Shown: one piece after another, positions 8,068 through 17,283 of the stretch
Layout: each line of letters opens with the position of its first letter
How positions within the stretch are numbered: position 1 is the stretch's first letter
NCBI RefSeq assembly: GCF_005795905.1
Contig: NZ_VAWE01000001.1
Coordinates: 4,076,001-4,140,000, forward strand
Source of the DNA: Streptomyces marianii
GTDB lineage: Bacteria > Actinomycetota > Actinomycetes > Streptomycetales > Streptomycetaceae
Length of the DNA stretch: 64,000 bases
Direction: 5' to 3'
Made by a program: the position numbers and the translations under genes
The notes under the pieces: model-generated
Database searches by the model: none
Seen by the model: the letters and a program-made list of their open reading frames with translations, nothing else
What the model was told of the DNA's origin: nothing

Positions 8068-8232
8068 ACTACCACCGTCCTGGCATTCGAGCCGTCAACA
8101 CGGGCCTACGATCGTCACACGAAAGCACTGCCGGGGTGCCCAAGGGCAGCGTACTGTTCTCTCCCGGGGGTCACCCCCAGGACCCCCGGCAGCCGCCTGC
8201 ACCCAGCCCGCGCACGACCGCCGAGGGGTTCC

Positions 8233-9057
8233 GTGACCGTCCATCCCAGTCTCCAGACCTACGCCGACGCCTGGGCCCACTCCGTCGAAGCCATATCCGA
8301 GCTGGTGCAGCCGCTCGCCGAGGGGGAGTGGAACCGCGCGACGCCGTGCCCCGGCTGGTCGGTGCGCGACATCGTGTCGCACGTGATCGGCATGGAGTGC
8401 GAGATGCTCGGTGATCCCCGGCCGATCCACACGCTGCCACGCGATCTCTACCATGTGCGCAGCGAGTTCGCCCGCTACATGGAGATGCAGGTCGATGTGC
8501 GCCGCCACCACACGGCGCCGGAGATGACCGCGGAGCTCGAGTACACGATCATCCGGCGGAACCGGCAGCTGCGGAACGAGAACCGTGCTCCCGACACGCT
8601 GGTGCGCGCCCCGCTGGGTACGGAGCAGACGCTGGAACTTGCCTACCGTATGCGGGCGTTCGACATCTGGGCGCACGAGCAGGACCTGCGCACCGCGCTG
8701 AACAGGCCGGGCAACCTCGACTCCCCCGGCGCGCTCGTCGCCCGTGACAACTTCCTCGCGGTGCTGCCGAGGGTCGTCGCCAAGGACGCCGGCGCCCCTC
8801 CGCATTCGGCGGTGGTCTTCGACGTGCACGGTCCGGTGGAGTTCCTGCGTACGGTGCGGGTCGACGCGGACGGACGCGGCACCATCGACGGCGCGCCCTC
8901 GCTGGGCCCGGCCGCGACGCTGGCACTGGACTGGGAGACGTACTTCCGGCTGGCGGCCGGACGGGTCAGGCCCGCGGCAGTCGCCGACCGGATCAAGATC
9001 GAGGGGAACACCGACCTCGCGGGGGCGATCCTGGACTCGTTCGCGGTGACGCCGTAG
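8233..9057 (+). CDS. Maleylpyruvate isomerase-like (DinB-fold) protein
   Basis: A 274-residue protein from GTG 8233. The N-terminal four-helix metal-binding domain contains the family segment TPCPGWSVRDIVSHVIG. A second His-rich helix includes RAFDIWAHEQDLR, and a C-terminal small domain ends in GNTDLAGAILDSF. This matches the TIGR03083 family seen in mycothiol-dependent enzymes of actinobacteria, though many members have no known activity. It may act in mycothiol-linked detoxification. Convergent with the MFS gene. Confidence 0.88.
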   Translation: MTVHPSLQTYADAWAHSVEAISELVQPLAEGEWNRATPCPGWSVRDIVSHVIGMECEMLGDPRPIHTLPRDLYHVRSEFARYMEMQVDVRRHHTAPEMTAELEYTIIRRNRQLRNENRAPDTLVRAPLGTEQTLELAYRMRAFDIWAHEQDLRTALNRPGNLDSPGALVARDNFLAVLPRVVAKDAGAPPHSAVVFDVHGPVEFLRTVRVDADGRGTIDGAPSLGPAATLALDWETYFRLAAGRVRPAAVADRIKIEGNTDLAGAILDSFAVTP

Positions 9058-9183
9058 CGGGTGGCGTCCGGGCCGCGTGCCCCGGGCTCGGGACGCCGTG
9101 CCCCGGGCCGCCCGTCGGCGGTGCACGTCTCGGGGGTGCCGTGGACGCCGTGCCGCGTACGCCCCCGGCATGCACCGTGCGCC

Positions 9184-10482
9184 TCACGCCGGGACGTGCA
9201 CCGCCTCGACCCGGCTCGACACCAGCCGCTCCCGCTCCCGTCGCACCGTGCGCGCCCGCAGCCTCAGGATCTGCGTCACGCCCAGCGCCTCGAGGACGAA
9301 GACGGACGAGAACGCGATCCGGTAGTCGCCGCCGGTCGCGTCCAGCAGTACGCCCACCGCCAGCAGCGTGGTCATGGAGGCCACGAAGCCGCCCATGTTG
9401 ACGATCCCGGACGCCGTCCCCTGGCGGTCCGGCGGATTGGCGGGCCGGGCGAAGTCGAAGCCGATCATCGACGCGGGTCCGCATGCGCCGAGGACCGCGC
9501 ACAGGGTGATGAGCAGCCACATCGGGGCCGGTCCCGGATGGGCGAGGGCGGCGGCCCACACCGTGGCGGTCGCCCCGACCGTGCCGAGGGCGAGGGGCGC
9601 CCGTGCGGCGTGGTGCCGGGCGACGATCTGGCCGTAGACCAGTCCCACCACCATGTTGGAGACGACCACGAGGGTGAGGAGCCCGCCCGCGGTGTCCCGG
9701 GGGAGCCGCTGGGCCTCGACGAGGAACGGCAGCCCCCACAGCAGCAGGAACACCATCGCGGGGAACTGGGTGGTGAAGTGCACCCACAACCCGAGACGGG
9801 TGCCGGGCTCGCGCCAGGAGAGGGCGATCTGCCGGCGGACGAAGGCCGCCCCGGCGTGCTCGGCGGGTGGCGGTTCCCAGCCTTCGGGATGGTCCTTGAG
9901 GAAGAGGAGGAGCAGGACGAGGACGACCGCTCCGGCCGCGGCGCTGCCCGCGAACGTCGCGGTCCAGCCGAGGCCGTCCAGCATCCGGGAGACCACGATC
10001 GTGGAGACCAGGTTGCCCGCCATGCCGAACAGGGCCGCGACCTGGGCGACGAACGGTCCCCGGCGGGCGGGGAACCAGCGGGAGCCGAGCCGCAGCACGC
10101 TGATGAAGGTCATCGCGTCGCCGCAGCCGAGGAGGGCCCGTGCGCCGAGGGCCGTGCCGTAGGAGGGGGAGAGCGCGAAGCCGAGCTGTCCCGCGGTGAA
10201 GAGGACGACGCCGATGGTCAGCACCCTCTTGGTGCCGAGCCGGTCGACCATGAGGCCGACGGGTATCTGCATGCCCGCGTAGACGAGCAGTTGGAGTATG
10301 GAGAACGTCGACAGCGCGGACGCGTTGACGTCGAAGCGGTCGGCGGCGTCGAGTCCGGCGACGCCCAGCGACGTACGGAAGATGACGGCGACGAAGTAGA
10401 CGGAGACGCCGATGCCCCAGACGAGGGCGGCCCGGCGTCCGCCCGGGGGATCACCGGGCAGTGCGGCGGTTTCCCGGCTCAT
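9184..10482 (-). CDS. MFS transporter
   Basis: A 432-residue integral membrane protein with about twelve hydrophobic helices. The cytoplasmic loop signature after helix 2 is LMVDRLGTKRVL. The second half has the matching loop after VYGQIVARHH. It is translationally coupled to the upstream GntR gene by an ATGA overlap, so that regulator probably controls it. The overall look (GVSVYFVAVIFRTSLGVAG at the start) fits the nitrate/sugar-phosphate-like or organic-acid branch of MFS. Substrate not assignable. Confidence 0.92.
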   Translation of the reverse strand: MSRETAALPGDPPGGRRAALVWGIGVSVYFVAVIFRTSLGVAGLDAADRFDVNASALSTFSILQLLVYAGMQIPVGLMVDRLGTKRVLTIGVVLFTAGQLGFALSPSYGTALGARALLGCGDAMTFISVLRLGSRWFPARRGPFVAQVAALFGMAGNLVSTIVVSRMLDGLGWTATFAGSAAAGAVVLVLLLLFLKDHPEGWEPPPAEHAGAAFVRRQIALSWREPGTRLGLWVHFTTQFPAMVFLLLWGLPFLVEAQRLPRDTAGGLLTLVVVSNMVVGLVYGQIVARHHAARAPLALGTVGATATVWAAALAHPGPAPMWLLITLCAVLGACGPASMIGFDFARPANPPDRQGTASGIVNMGGFVASMTTLLAVGVLLDATGGDYRIAFSSVFVLEALGVTQILRLRARTVRRERERLVSSRVEAVHVPA

Positions 10483-11132
10483 CGCTCCTCACCCCGGACC
10501 AGCACCTTGACCCAGCCCAGGTGCTGGTGCACGCAGGCCGCGGCCCGCTCGGTGTCACCGGCCCTGATGGCGTCCAGCATCTCGGCGTGCTCGGCGACGT
10601 TCTTGGCGATGCGGTCGGGGTGCGAGTGCATGACGGCGACCCCCATCCGCAACTGCCGGTCGCGCAGCTGGTCGTAGAGGCGGGAGAGGATCTCGTTCCC
10701 GGCGTGCCGGACGATCTCCGCGTGGAAGCAGCGGTCGGTGACGGCGACCTGGGCGAGGTCGCCGGACTCGGCGCGCCGCTTCTGCTCCTCGAGCAGTTCC
10801 TCCAGGCGCTCGATCAGCCGGGGCGGGGCGGGTACGGCCCTGCGGACGGCGAACTCCTCGACCAGCAGCCGGGTTTCGACGACGTCGGCGATCTCCTGTG
10901 CGGAGACGGCGAGGACGAGCGCGCCCTTCTTCGGGTAGAGCCTGAGGAGCCCTTCCATCTCCAGCTTGAGGAGCGCCTCGCGGACGGGGGTGCGGGAGAC
11001 CCCGACGGCCTCGGCGAGTTCGCCCTCGGTGAGGAGGGTGCCGCCCTCGTAGCGGCGGTCGAGGACGGCCTGCTTGATGTGGGCGTAGACGCGGTCGGCG
11101 GCAGGGGGCTGTCTCACGGGGGCGGCGGGCAT
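10479..11132 (-). CDS. GntR-family regulator (FadR subfamily)
   Basis: A 217-residue protein from ATG 11132. The winged HTH covers about residues 10-75, with core EGELAEAVGVSRTPVREALLK. The C-terminal all-helical FCD ligand domain carries the metal/acid-binding residues around DRCFHAEIVRHAGN and HAEMLDAIRAGD. The following MFS gene overlaps it by four bases, so the two form one operon, and the regulator probably senses the transported organic acid and represses its own promoter. The 28 bases before the start include the AT-rich TTGTATCTATG, a likely promoter or operator. Longer in-frame starts lie in sequence that looks non-coding. Confidence 0.9.
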   Translation of the reverse strand: MPAAPVRQPPAADRVYAHIKQAVLDRRYEGGTLLTEGELAEAVGVSRTPVREALLKLEMEGLLRLYPKKGALVLAVSAQEIADVVETRLLVEEFAVRRAVPAPPRLIERLEELLEEQKRRAESGDLAQVAVTDRCFHAEIVRHAGNEILSRLYDQLRDRQLRMGVAVMHSHPDRIAKNVAEHAEMLDAIRAGDTERAAACVHQHLGWVKVLVRGEER

Positions 11133-11352
11133 GCGCACAGCATAGATACAACAGGTGTGCATCCGTGGACGTGTCCGCCATTCAGGACGGCCCGGAGCAC
11201 GGGACCGGACGCGAGCGCGGGCGCGTGCACCGCCCCGGGGAGGCGGCGCCGGGGAAGCCCGGCCGAAACACGCGTCACACCCGTGCATCCATTCGCGCCC
11301 CTCACGTGTCTTGTATCGGGATCGTTCTTTCTCCAGATCCCCATTTGACTGT

Positions 11353-11367
11353 GAAAGCCAGGCTTTC
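11353..11367. promoter_or_regulatory. Palindrome inside a TTGACT promoter spacer
   Basis: GAAAGCC-A-GGCTTTC forms a perfect 15-base palindrome, lying eight bases or so after a -35-like TTGACT (11345-11350) and upstream of the carboxypeptidase ribosome site. A repressor bound here would block RNA polymerase. The remaining part of 11133-11398 shows nothing else clear. Confidence 0.45.
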
Positions 11368-11398
11368 GACGCATACGCGACTAATCGGAGCGTTTCCT

Positions 11399-12343
11399 TT
11401 GAAAACCAGCCACAAGGGCCTGCGCCGCGCCGCCACCGTCGCTCTCGCGGGTGGTCTGCTGCTGACGGCCTCGCCCTTGGCCGCCCCCGCGCAGGCGGCC
11501 ACGCCGATCCCGTCCATCACCGCCAAGGGCGGATTCCTGCTGGACCAGGCGGACGGCAAGCCCATATACGGCAAGGCCAACAACACGCGCCGCCAGATGG
11601 CGAGCACCACGAAGCTGGTGACGGCCATCACAGTCCTCACCATCCCGGGCGTCGACCTGAACAAGAAGGTCACGGTCAAGGCGGAGTACCGCAACTACGT
11701 CGCCCGCGAGGGCGCCAGCACCGCTGACCTGCGCACCGGTGACAAGCTGACCGTCCGCCAGCTGCTGTCCGGGCTGATGCTGCCGTCCGGCTGCGACGCC
11801 GCGTACGCCCTCGCCGACACCTTCGGCACGGGCACGACGACCTCGGCCCGCACGAAGTCCTTCATCGGCAAGATGAACGCGAAGGCCAAGCAGCTCGGTC
11901 TGGTCAACACCAAGTTCGACTCGTTCGACGGCATCTCCACGACCGGGAACAACTACACGACCCCGTGGGACCTGGCGAAGCTCGCCCGACACGCCATGAG
12001 CAGCTCCGTCTTCCGCGACGTCGTCAAGCCCACGTCGTACAAGGCCCCTGCCACGACCAGCACCGGCGGCACCCGCACGTACACCTGGTACAACACCAAC
12101 AAGCTGCTGGGCTCCTACAACGGCGCCATCGGTGTGAAGACCGGTACGGGCACGGCGGCGGGCCCCTGCCTCGTCTTCGCCGCGACCCGCAACGGCAGGA
12201 CCTACACCGGTGTCGTCCTGGCCTCGTCCACCGGCGACAACCGCTTCAAGGACGCGGCGAAGCTGCTCGACTTCGGCTTCGCCTCCACCAGCGCCCGCTC
12301 GATGGAGCTGCGCCCGCTCCCGGCCGGCGCCCAGCGCGACTGA
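11399..12343 (+). CDS. D-alanyl-D-alanine carboxypeptidase (serine, PBP5-like)
   Basis: A 314-residue protein if started at TTG 11399, chosen because CGGAG lies eight bases upstream and the resulting N-terminus is an ideal signal peptide (MKTSHKGLRRAATV, a hydrophobic core, then APAQA). The serine peptidase S11 motifs are SxxK as STTK (Ser69, Lys72), and KTG as VKTGTG near the C-terminus. The second motif is SGC rather than the canonical SxN. It would trim the terminal D-Ala of peptidoglycan pentapeptides outside the membrane. No C-terminal membrane anchor is seen, so it is probably secreted or wall-associated. Confidence 0.92.
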   Translation: MKTSHKGLRRAATVALAGGLLLTASPLAAPAQAATPIPSITAKGGFLLDQADGKPIYGKANNTRRQMASTTKLVTAITVLTIPGVDLNKKVTVKAEYRNYVAREGASTADLRTGDKLTVRQLLSGLMLPSGCDAAYALADTFGTGTTTSARTKSFIGKMNAKAKQLGLVNTKFDSFDGISTTGNNYTTPWDLAKLARHAMSSSVFRDVVKPTSYKAPATTSTGGTRTYTWYNTNKLLGSYNGAIGVKTGTGTAAGPCLVFAATRNGRTYTGVVLASSTGDNRFKDAAKLLDFGFASTSARSMELRPLPAGAQRD

Positions 12344-12365
12344 TCGACGCGCGCACCGACCGACG

Positions 12366-12403
12366 GGAAGGTCCCGGGACGCGTTGGCATCCCGGGACCT
12401 TCC
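12366..12403. terminator. Bidirectional hairpin terminator
   Basis: GGAAGGTCCCGGGA (12366-12379) pairs perfectly with TCCCGGGACCTTCC (12390-12403) around a 10-base loop. It lies between the convergent carboxypeptidase and bkdC genes and probably serves both. Confidence 0.85.
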
Positions 12404-12433
12404 TCGTGCGGTGCCGCGTGGTGAACCGGCTGG

Positions 12434-13876
12434 TCAGGCCCAGGTGATGAGCCTCTTCGGCTGCTCCAGCACGGCGGCGACATCCGCCAGGACCTTGGAG
12501 CCCAGTTCGCCGTCGACCAGTCGGTGGTCGAAGGAGAGAGCGAGCGTGGTGACCTGGCGCGGCTTGATCTTGCCCTTGTGGACCCACGGCTGCAGCTTGA
12601 TCGCACCGACCGCGAGGATGGCCGACTCACCGGGGTTGAGGATCGGCGTACCGGTGTCGACCCCGAAGACGCCCACGTTGGTGATCGTCACCGTGCCGCC
12701 CTGCATGGCGGCCGGCGTCGTCTTCCCCTCACGGGCCGTGGACACCAGCTCGCCGAGGGCCCCGGCGAGCTGCGGCAGGGTCAAGGCGTGCGCGTCCTTG
12801 ATGTTCGGCACGATCAGACCACGCGGGGTGGCCGCGGCGATGCCCAGGTTGACGTAGTGCTTGAGCACGATCTCCTGGTTCGCCTCGTCCCAGGCGGCGT
12901 TGACCTCCGGGTTGCGCCTGATCGCGACCAGCAGCGCCTTGGCGATGAGCAGCAGGGGGTTCACCCGCAGCCCGGCCATGTCCTTGTCGGACTTGAGCTC
13001 CTCGACCAGCTTCATCGTGCGCGTGACGTCGACCGTGATGAACTCGGTGACGTGCGGCGCGGTGAAGGCCGAGCCGACCATCGCCGCGGCGGTGGCCTTC
13101 CGGACGCCCTTGATCGGGATCCGGGTCTCGCGGGCGCCGGCGGCCGCCGCGCCGGAAGGCGCCGCCACGGTCTCCGCGGCCACGGGCTCGGGCGCCGCGG
13201 CGGGCGCGGGTGCCTCGGCCGGGGCCACGGCAGCACGGACGTCGTCGCGGGTGATGATCCCGTCGGGTCCGCTCGGCACGACCGTGGCGAGATCCACTCC
13301 GAGGTCCTTGGCCAGCTTGCGGACCGGGGGCTTGGCCAGCGGTCGGGGCGCGGCGGGCGCCGCGGTCCCGTGACCGTTCAGCTCGGCCTGCACGGCCGCC
13401 TTGGCCTCGGCCCGCGCGGCCGGCTGGGCCTGCCCGGGCACCGGGGTGCCCTTGCGCGGACGGCGCTTGGTGGAGGACTCGGCCACGCCGTAGCCGACCA
13501 GCACGGGCTGGCGGCCGGTGGGCTTGTCCTTCGCCCCGGCCTCCGGCTCGGCTGCCGCGACTGCGGGCTCGGTGGCCGCCGGCGGCGGCTCCTCGGCCGG
13601 GCCGGAGCCCGGTGCCACGTCCACGGTGATGATCGCGGTGCCGACGTCCACGGTGGTGCCCTCGTCGAAGCGAAGCTCGTGCACCACTCCGTCGTACGGG
13701 ATGGGCAGTTCCACCGCGGCCTTGGCTGTCTCGACCTCGCAGACGACCTGACCGTCGGTGACGGTGTCGCCGGGCTGGACGTACCACTTGAGGATCTCGG
13801 CCTCGGTGAGTCCCTCGCCCACGTCGGGCATCTTGAACTCGCGGAAGCGGGCGGAAGCGTCAGTCATCGTCGTCAC
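12434..13876 (-). CDS. bkdC: Branched-chain 2-oxoacid dehydrogenase E2 (set 1)
   Basis: A 480-residue dihydrolipoamide acyltransferase. The N-terminal lipoyl domain has its lysine in VETAKAAVEL, followed by a long Ala/Pro/Glu linker. The E1/E3-binding domain is around KLAKDLGVDLATVVPSGPDG. The C-terminal catalytic domain ends with the active-site motif FDHRLVDGE. It transfers acyl groups from E1 to CoA, forming isobutyryl-, isovaleryl- and 2-methylbutyryl-CoA from Val, Leu and Ile. It is the last gene of a three-gene operon, 10 bases after E1-beta. A second ATG three codons in (13867) is an alternative start. Confidence 0.93.
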   Translation of the reverse strand: MTTMTDASARFREFKMPDVGEGLTEAEILKWYVQPGDTVTDGQVVCEVETAKAAVELPIPYDGVVHELRFDEGTTVDVGTAIITVDVAPGSGPAEEPPPAATEPAVAAAEPEAGAKDKPTGRQPVLVGYGVAESSTKRRPRKGTPVPGQAQPAARAEAKAAVQAELNGHGTAAPAAPRPLAKPPVRKLAKDLGVDLATVVPSGPDGIITRDDVRAAVAPAEAPAPAAAPEPVAAETVAAPSGAAAAGARETRIPIKGVRKATAAAMVGSAFTAPHVTEFITVDVTRTMKLVEELKSDKDMAGLRVNPLLLIAKALLVAIRRNPEVNAAWDEANQEIVLKHYVNLGIAAATPRGLIVPNIKDAHALTLPQLAGALGELVSTAREGKTTPAAMQGGTVTITNVGVFGVDTGTPILNPGESAILAVGAIKLQPWVHKGKIKPRQVTTLALSFDHRLVDGELGSKVLADVAAVLEQPKRLITWA

Positions 13877-13886
13877 GACCCTCTCC

Positions 13887-14867
13887 TCAGTACGCCAGCG
13901 AGCGGTCGACGGCGTCGAGCACCCGGTCCAGTCCCGGAAGGTACTCCTCCTCCAGCCGGGCCGGCGGGTACGGAGCGTGGAACCCGCCGACCCGCAGGAC
14001 CGGCGCCTCCAGGTGGTAGAAGCTCCGCTCCGTGATGCGGGCGGCGATCTCCGCGCCCGAGCCGTAGAACACCGGGGCCTCGTGGACGACGACCAGCCGG
14101 CCCGTCCTCTCCACCGACCGCTGCACGGCGTCGAAGTCGATCGGGGACATCGAGCGCAGGTCCAGGACCTCGACCGACTTGCCCTCCTCCTCGGCGGCCG
14201 CGGCGGCCTCCAGGCAGACCTTCACCATCGGGCCGTAGGCGGCGAGGGTGATGTCCGTGCCGGCGCGGGCGACGCGGGCGGCGTGCAGCGGGTCCGGGAT
14301 GGACTCGGTGTCGACCTCGCCCTTGTCCCAGTAGCGCCGCTTGGGCTCGAAGAAGATCACCGGGTCGTCGCTCTGGATGGCCTGCTGGAGCATCCAGTAG
14401 CCGTCGGCCGCGTTCGACGGCGAGACGACCTTGAGACCGGCCACATGGGCGAACAGCGCCTCGGGCGACTCGGAGTGGTGCTCGACCGCGCCGATGCCGC
14501 CGCCGTAGGGGATGCGGACGACGACCGGCAGCTTGACCTTGCCGAGCGCGCGGGCGTGCATCTTCGCGAGCTGCGTGACGATCTGGTCGTACGCGGGGAA
14601 GACGAAACCGTCGAACTGGATCTCGACGACCGGGCGGTAGCCGCGCAGGGCGAGACCGATCGCGGTGCCGACGATGCCGGACTCGGCGAGCGGGGTGTCG
14701 ATGACCCGCTCCTCGCCGAAGTCCTTCTGGAGCCCGTCGGTGATGCGGAAGACTCCGCCGAGCTTGCCGACGTCCTCGCCCATGACGAGGACCTTGGGGT
14801 CGGTGTCGAGAGCCTTGCGCAGCGACTCGTTGAGCGCCTTGGCGAGCGACATCTTCTCTACGGCCAT
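13887..14867 (-). CDS. bkdB: Branched-chain 2-oxoacid dehydrogenase E1 beta (set 1)
   Basis: A 326-residue transketolase-like subunit from ATG 14867, two bases after the E1-alpha stop. Diagnostic E1-beta segments are VMGEDVGKLGGVFR, DTPLAESGIVGTAIG, VRIPYGGGIGAVEHHSES and the C-terminal domain with YGPMVKVCLEA. With E1-alpha it forms the thiamine-diphosphate heterotetramer that decarboxylates branched 2-oxoacids. Full length for the family. Transcribed as bkdA-bkdB-bkdC. Confidence 0.95.
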   Translation of the reverse strand: MAVEKMSLAKALNESLRKALDTDPKVLVMGEDVGKLGGVFRITDGLQKDFGEERVIDTPLAESGIVGTAIGLALRGYRPVVEIQFDGFVFPAYDQIVTQLAKMHARALGKVKLPVVVRIPYGGGIGAVEHHSESPEALFAHVAGLKVVSPSNAADGYWMLQQAIQSDDPVIFFEPKRRYWDKGEVDTESIPDPLHAARVARAGTDITLAAYGPMVKVCLEAAAAAEEEGKSVEVLDLRSMSPIDFDAVQRSVERTGRLVVVHEAPVFYGSGAEIAARITERSFYHLEAPVLRVGGFHAPYPPARLEEEYLPGLDRVLDAVDRSLAY

Positions 14868-14869
14868 GG

Positions 14870-16036
14870 CTACTTGCCCTCCTGCGGCGCGTCGGCGAAC
14901 GACGCCTGGTACGCGGCGAACTGCGCGCGCTCCTCGTCGACGAGGGCGTGCCCGTCGGCGTAGACGTTGTCGAACATGGCCATGTCGTCCGGGTCGGGCA
15001 TGGCGCGCACCGCCTCGCGGACACGCTTGGCGAGCGCGTCGCTCTCCGCGTCGAGCTCGGTGAAGAACGCCTCGTCGGCGTGGCCCTGCGCGGCCAGGTA
15101 CTTCCGGAGACGCAGGATCGGGTCCTTGGCCTCCCAGGCCGCCCGCTCGTCGTCGTGGCGGTAGCGGGTCGGGTCGTCGGAGGTGGTGTGGGCGCCCATG
15201 CGGTACGTGAACGCCTCGACCAGCGTCGGGCCCTCGCCCCGGCGGGCGCGCTCCAGCGCGGACCGGGTCACGGCCAGGCACGCGAGCACGTCGTTGCCGT
15301 CGACGCGGACGCCGGGGAAGCCGAAGCCCTGGGCGCGCTGGTAGAGCGGCACCCGGGTCTGGCGCTCGGTGGGCTCGGAGATCGCCCACTGGTTGTTCTG
15401 GCAGAAGAACACGACCGGGGCGTTGTAGACCGCGGAGAAGGTGAACGACTCCGCCACGTCGCCCTGGCTGGAGGCGCCGTCGCCGAAGTACGCGATCACC
15501 GCGGAGTCGGCACCGTCCTTGGCGACGCCCATCGCGTAGCCGGTGGCGTGCAGCGTCTGCGAGCCGATGACGATCGTGTACAGGTGGAAGTTGTTGCTGT
15601 TCGGGTCCCAGCCGCCGTGGTTCACGCCGCGGAACATCCCGAGCAGATTCGTCGGGTCGACCCCGCGGCACCAGGCGACGCCGTGCTCACGGTAGGTCGG
15701 GAAGACGTAGTCGTCGTCGCGCAGGGCGCGGCCGGAGCCGATCTGGGCGGCCTCCTGGCCGAGCAGCGAGGCCCACAGGCCCAGCTCGCCCTGGCGCTGC
15801 AGCGCCGTGGCCTCGGCGTCGAAACGGCGGGTGAGAACCATGTCCCGGTAGAGCCCGCGGAGCTCGTCGGGGCCGAGGTCGGCGACATGGCGGTCGTAGT
15901 CCGGGTGCTCGACCCGCTCACCCTCGGGCGTCAGCAGCTGTACGAGCTGGGGCTCGGAACCCGTTGGCTTCTTCGCTGCGCTGACGCGCTTACTGCTGCG
16001 GCGCGGTTTGCGCGCGGCAGTGTTCTCCACGGTCAC
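14870..16036 (-). CDS. bkdA: Branched-chain 2-oxoacid dehydrogenase E1 alpha (set 1)
   Basis: A 388-residue subunit from GTG 16036 with GGAGGAG seven bases upstream. The thiamine-diphosphate motif is GDGASSQGD followed by NNQWAIS, and YREHGVAWCRG and RYRHDDERAAWEAKDP are typical of BCDH alpha. The first ~25 residues are a basic Lys/Arg/Ala tail. It opens the operon. The upstream region 16037-16358 is AT-rich for this genome and holds CTTGGATTTCCAAG (16231-16244), a possible regulator site. One of two complete Bkd sets in the window. Confidence 0.94.
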   Translation of the reverse strand: MTVENTAARKPRRSSKRVSAAKKPTGSEPQLVQLLTPEGERVEHPDYDRHVADLGPDELRGLYRDMVLTRRFDAEATALQRQGELGLWASLLGQEAAQIGSGRALRDDDYVFPTYREHGVAWCRGVDPTNLLGMFRGVNHGGWDPNSNNFHLYTIVIGSQTLHATGYAMGVAKDGADSAVIAYFGDGASSQGDVAESFTFSAVYNAPVVFFCQNNQWAISEPTERQTRVPLYQRAQGFGFPGVRVDGNDVLACLAVTRSALERARRGEGPTLVEAFTYRMGAHTTSDDPTRYRHDDERAAWEAKDPILRLRKYLAAQGHADEAFFTELDAESDALAKRVREAVRAMPDPDDMAMFDNVYADGHALVDEERAQFAAYQASFADAPQEGK

Positions 16037-16230
16037 GTGCGTGCTCCTCCGTCTGTCCGGCTCCCGGGGTCCGCCGGGGTCCAGTGCGGCTCGCCTGTCT
16101 CCCTACGGTGCACGGGGTGGGTGCGGCTCGGCCGGGAACAGGCGTGACAGGTGCCCCGGCGAGCGCCTGCCAAAGGCACGTTACCCAGTGGGGCGCATTC
16201 CTGCGAAACCCCATTTGACCTGCGATTTTG

Positions 16231-16244
16231 CTTGGATTTCCAAG
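16231..16244. promoter_or_regulatory. Inverted repeat between bkdA (set 1) and a response regulator
   Basis: CTTGGA-TT-TCCAAG has six-base perfect arms in the AT-rich middle of the 322-base divergent intergenic region 16037-16358. Its position suits control of either flanking gene. No other clear element is seen there. Confidence 0.4.
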
Positions 16245-16358
16245 TAAATCGAGAAATACGGGAACAACCACTGGTCACAGCCTTGCCGGCTGCCGGAACA
16301 CGGGCACGTTATCCCGGTCGCCCCGGCATGGGAAGAGTGAGTATGTGAGACTTGGGCC

Positions 16359-17018
16359 GTGCACGAAGAAGGAAAAATCACCGTATTCCTGGTGGATGAC
16401 CACGAGGTCGTGCGTCGCGGCGTGCACCAGCTGCTCTCCGTCGAGGACGACATCGAGGTCGTCGGCGAGGCCGGTACGGCGGCAGATGCCCTGGTCAGGA
16501 TCCCTGCGGTGCGCCCCGATGTGGCGATCCTCGACGTTCGCCTCCCCGACGGAAGCGGGATCGAGGTCTGCCGGGAGGTCCGTTCGCTGAACGAGGACAT
16601 CAAATGTCTGATGCTCACCTCGCACGCGGACGACGAAGCCCTCTTCGACGCGATCATGGCGGGGGCCTCCGGCTACATCCTGAAGGCGATCCGCGGCGCC
16701 GAGCTGCTGACGGCGGTGCGGGACGTGGCGGCGGGCAGGTCCCTGCTCGACCCGGCCGCCACCGCGCGCGTCCTGGAGCGACTGCGGGACGGGAACGCCC
16801 CCAAGACCGACGACAGACTGGCGAGCCTGACCGACCAGGAGCGCAGGATCCTGGACCTGATCGGCGAGGGGCTGACCAACCGGGCCATCGGCGAACGGCT
16901 GCACCTGGCGGAGAAGACCATCAAGAACTACGTCTCCGGTCTGCTGTCGAAGCTGGGCATGGAACGGCGCTCCCAGGCCGCCGCGTACGTGGCACGGCTC
17001 CGGGCCGAACGGCACTGA
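16359..17018 (+). CDS. NarL/DevR-type response regulator
   Basis: A 219-residue protein from GTG 16359. The receiver domain has acidic residues in VDDHE, phosphoacceptor Asp59 in LDVRLPDG, and the conserved Lys in GYILKAIRG. The C-terminal LuxR-type HTH contains LTDQERRILDLIGEGLTN and LAEKTIKNYVSGLL. It resembles the DevR/DosR group of actinobacterial regulators. No histidine kinase is adjacent, so it is an orphan here and its kinase must be elsewhere. Divergent from the first bkd operon. Confidence 0.93.
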   Translation: MHEEGKITVFLVDDHEVVRRGVHQLLSVEDDIEVVGEAGTAADALVRIPAVRPDVAILDVRLPDGSGIEVCREVRSLNEDIKCLMLTSHADDEALFDAIMAGASGYILKAIRGAELLTAVRDVAAGRSLLDPAATARVLERLRDGNAPKTDDRLASLTDQERRILDLIGEGLTNRAIGERLHLAEKTIKNYVSGLLSKLGMERRSQAAAYVARLRAERH

Positions 17019-17283
17019 GGCACCCGTATACCCGGAGCGCCGGATTCCACCCGGTCGGGCAGAAGCCGTCCGGGTGAGGAACCTCCGGGCGCCGGACAAG
17101 CGCCCGCGGGCGGGGGCGTGGGGCGGACCCGGTCGCGGGGGTGACGGCCGCGCGCGAGGCCGTTGGCGTCACCGCCGGCGAACCGGTCCGCATGCGCCTC
17201 ACACCCCGCTTCGCCACCGTGCACACCCCGGCCGTCCCGAGCAGCGACATCGGCGACACGCTGGGTGATCTAACATCTGAAGG

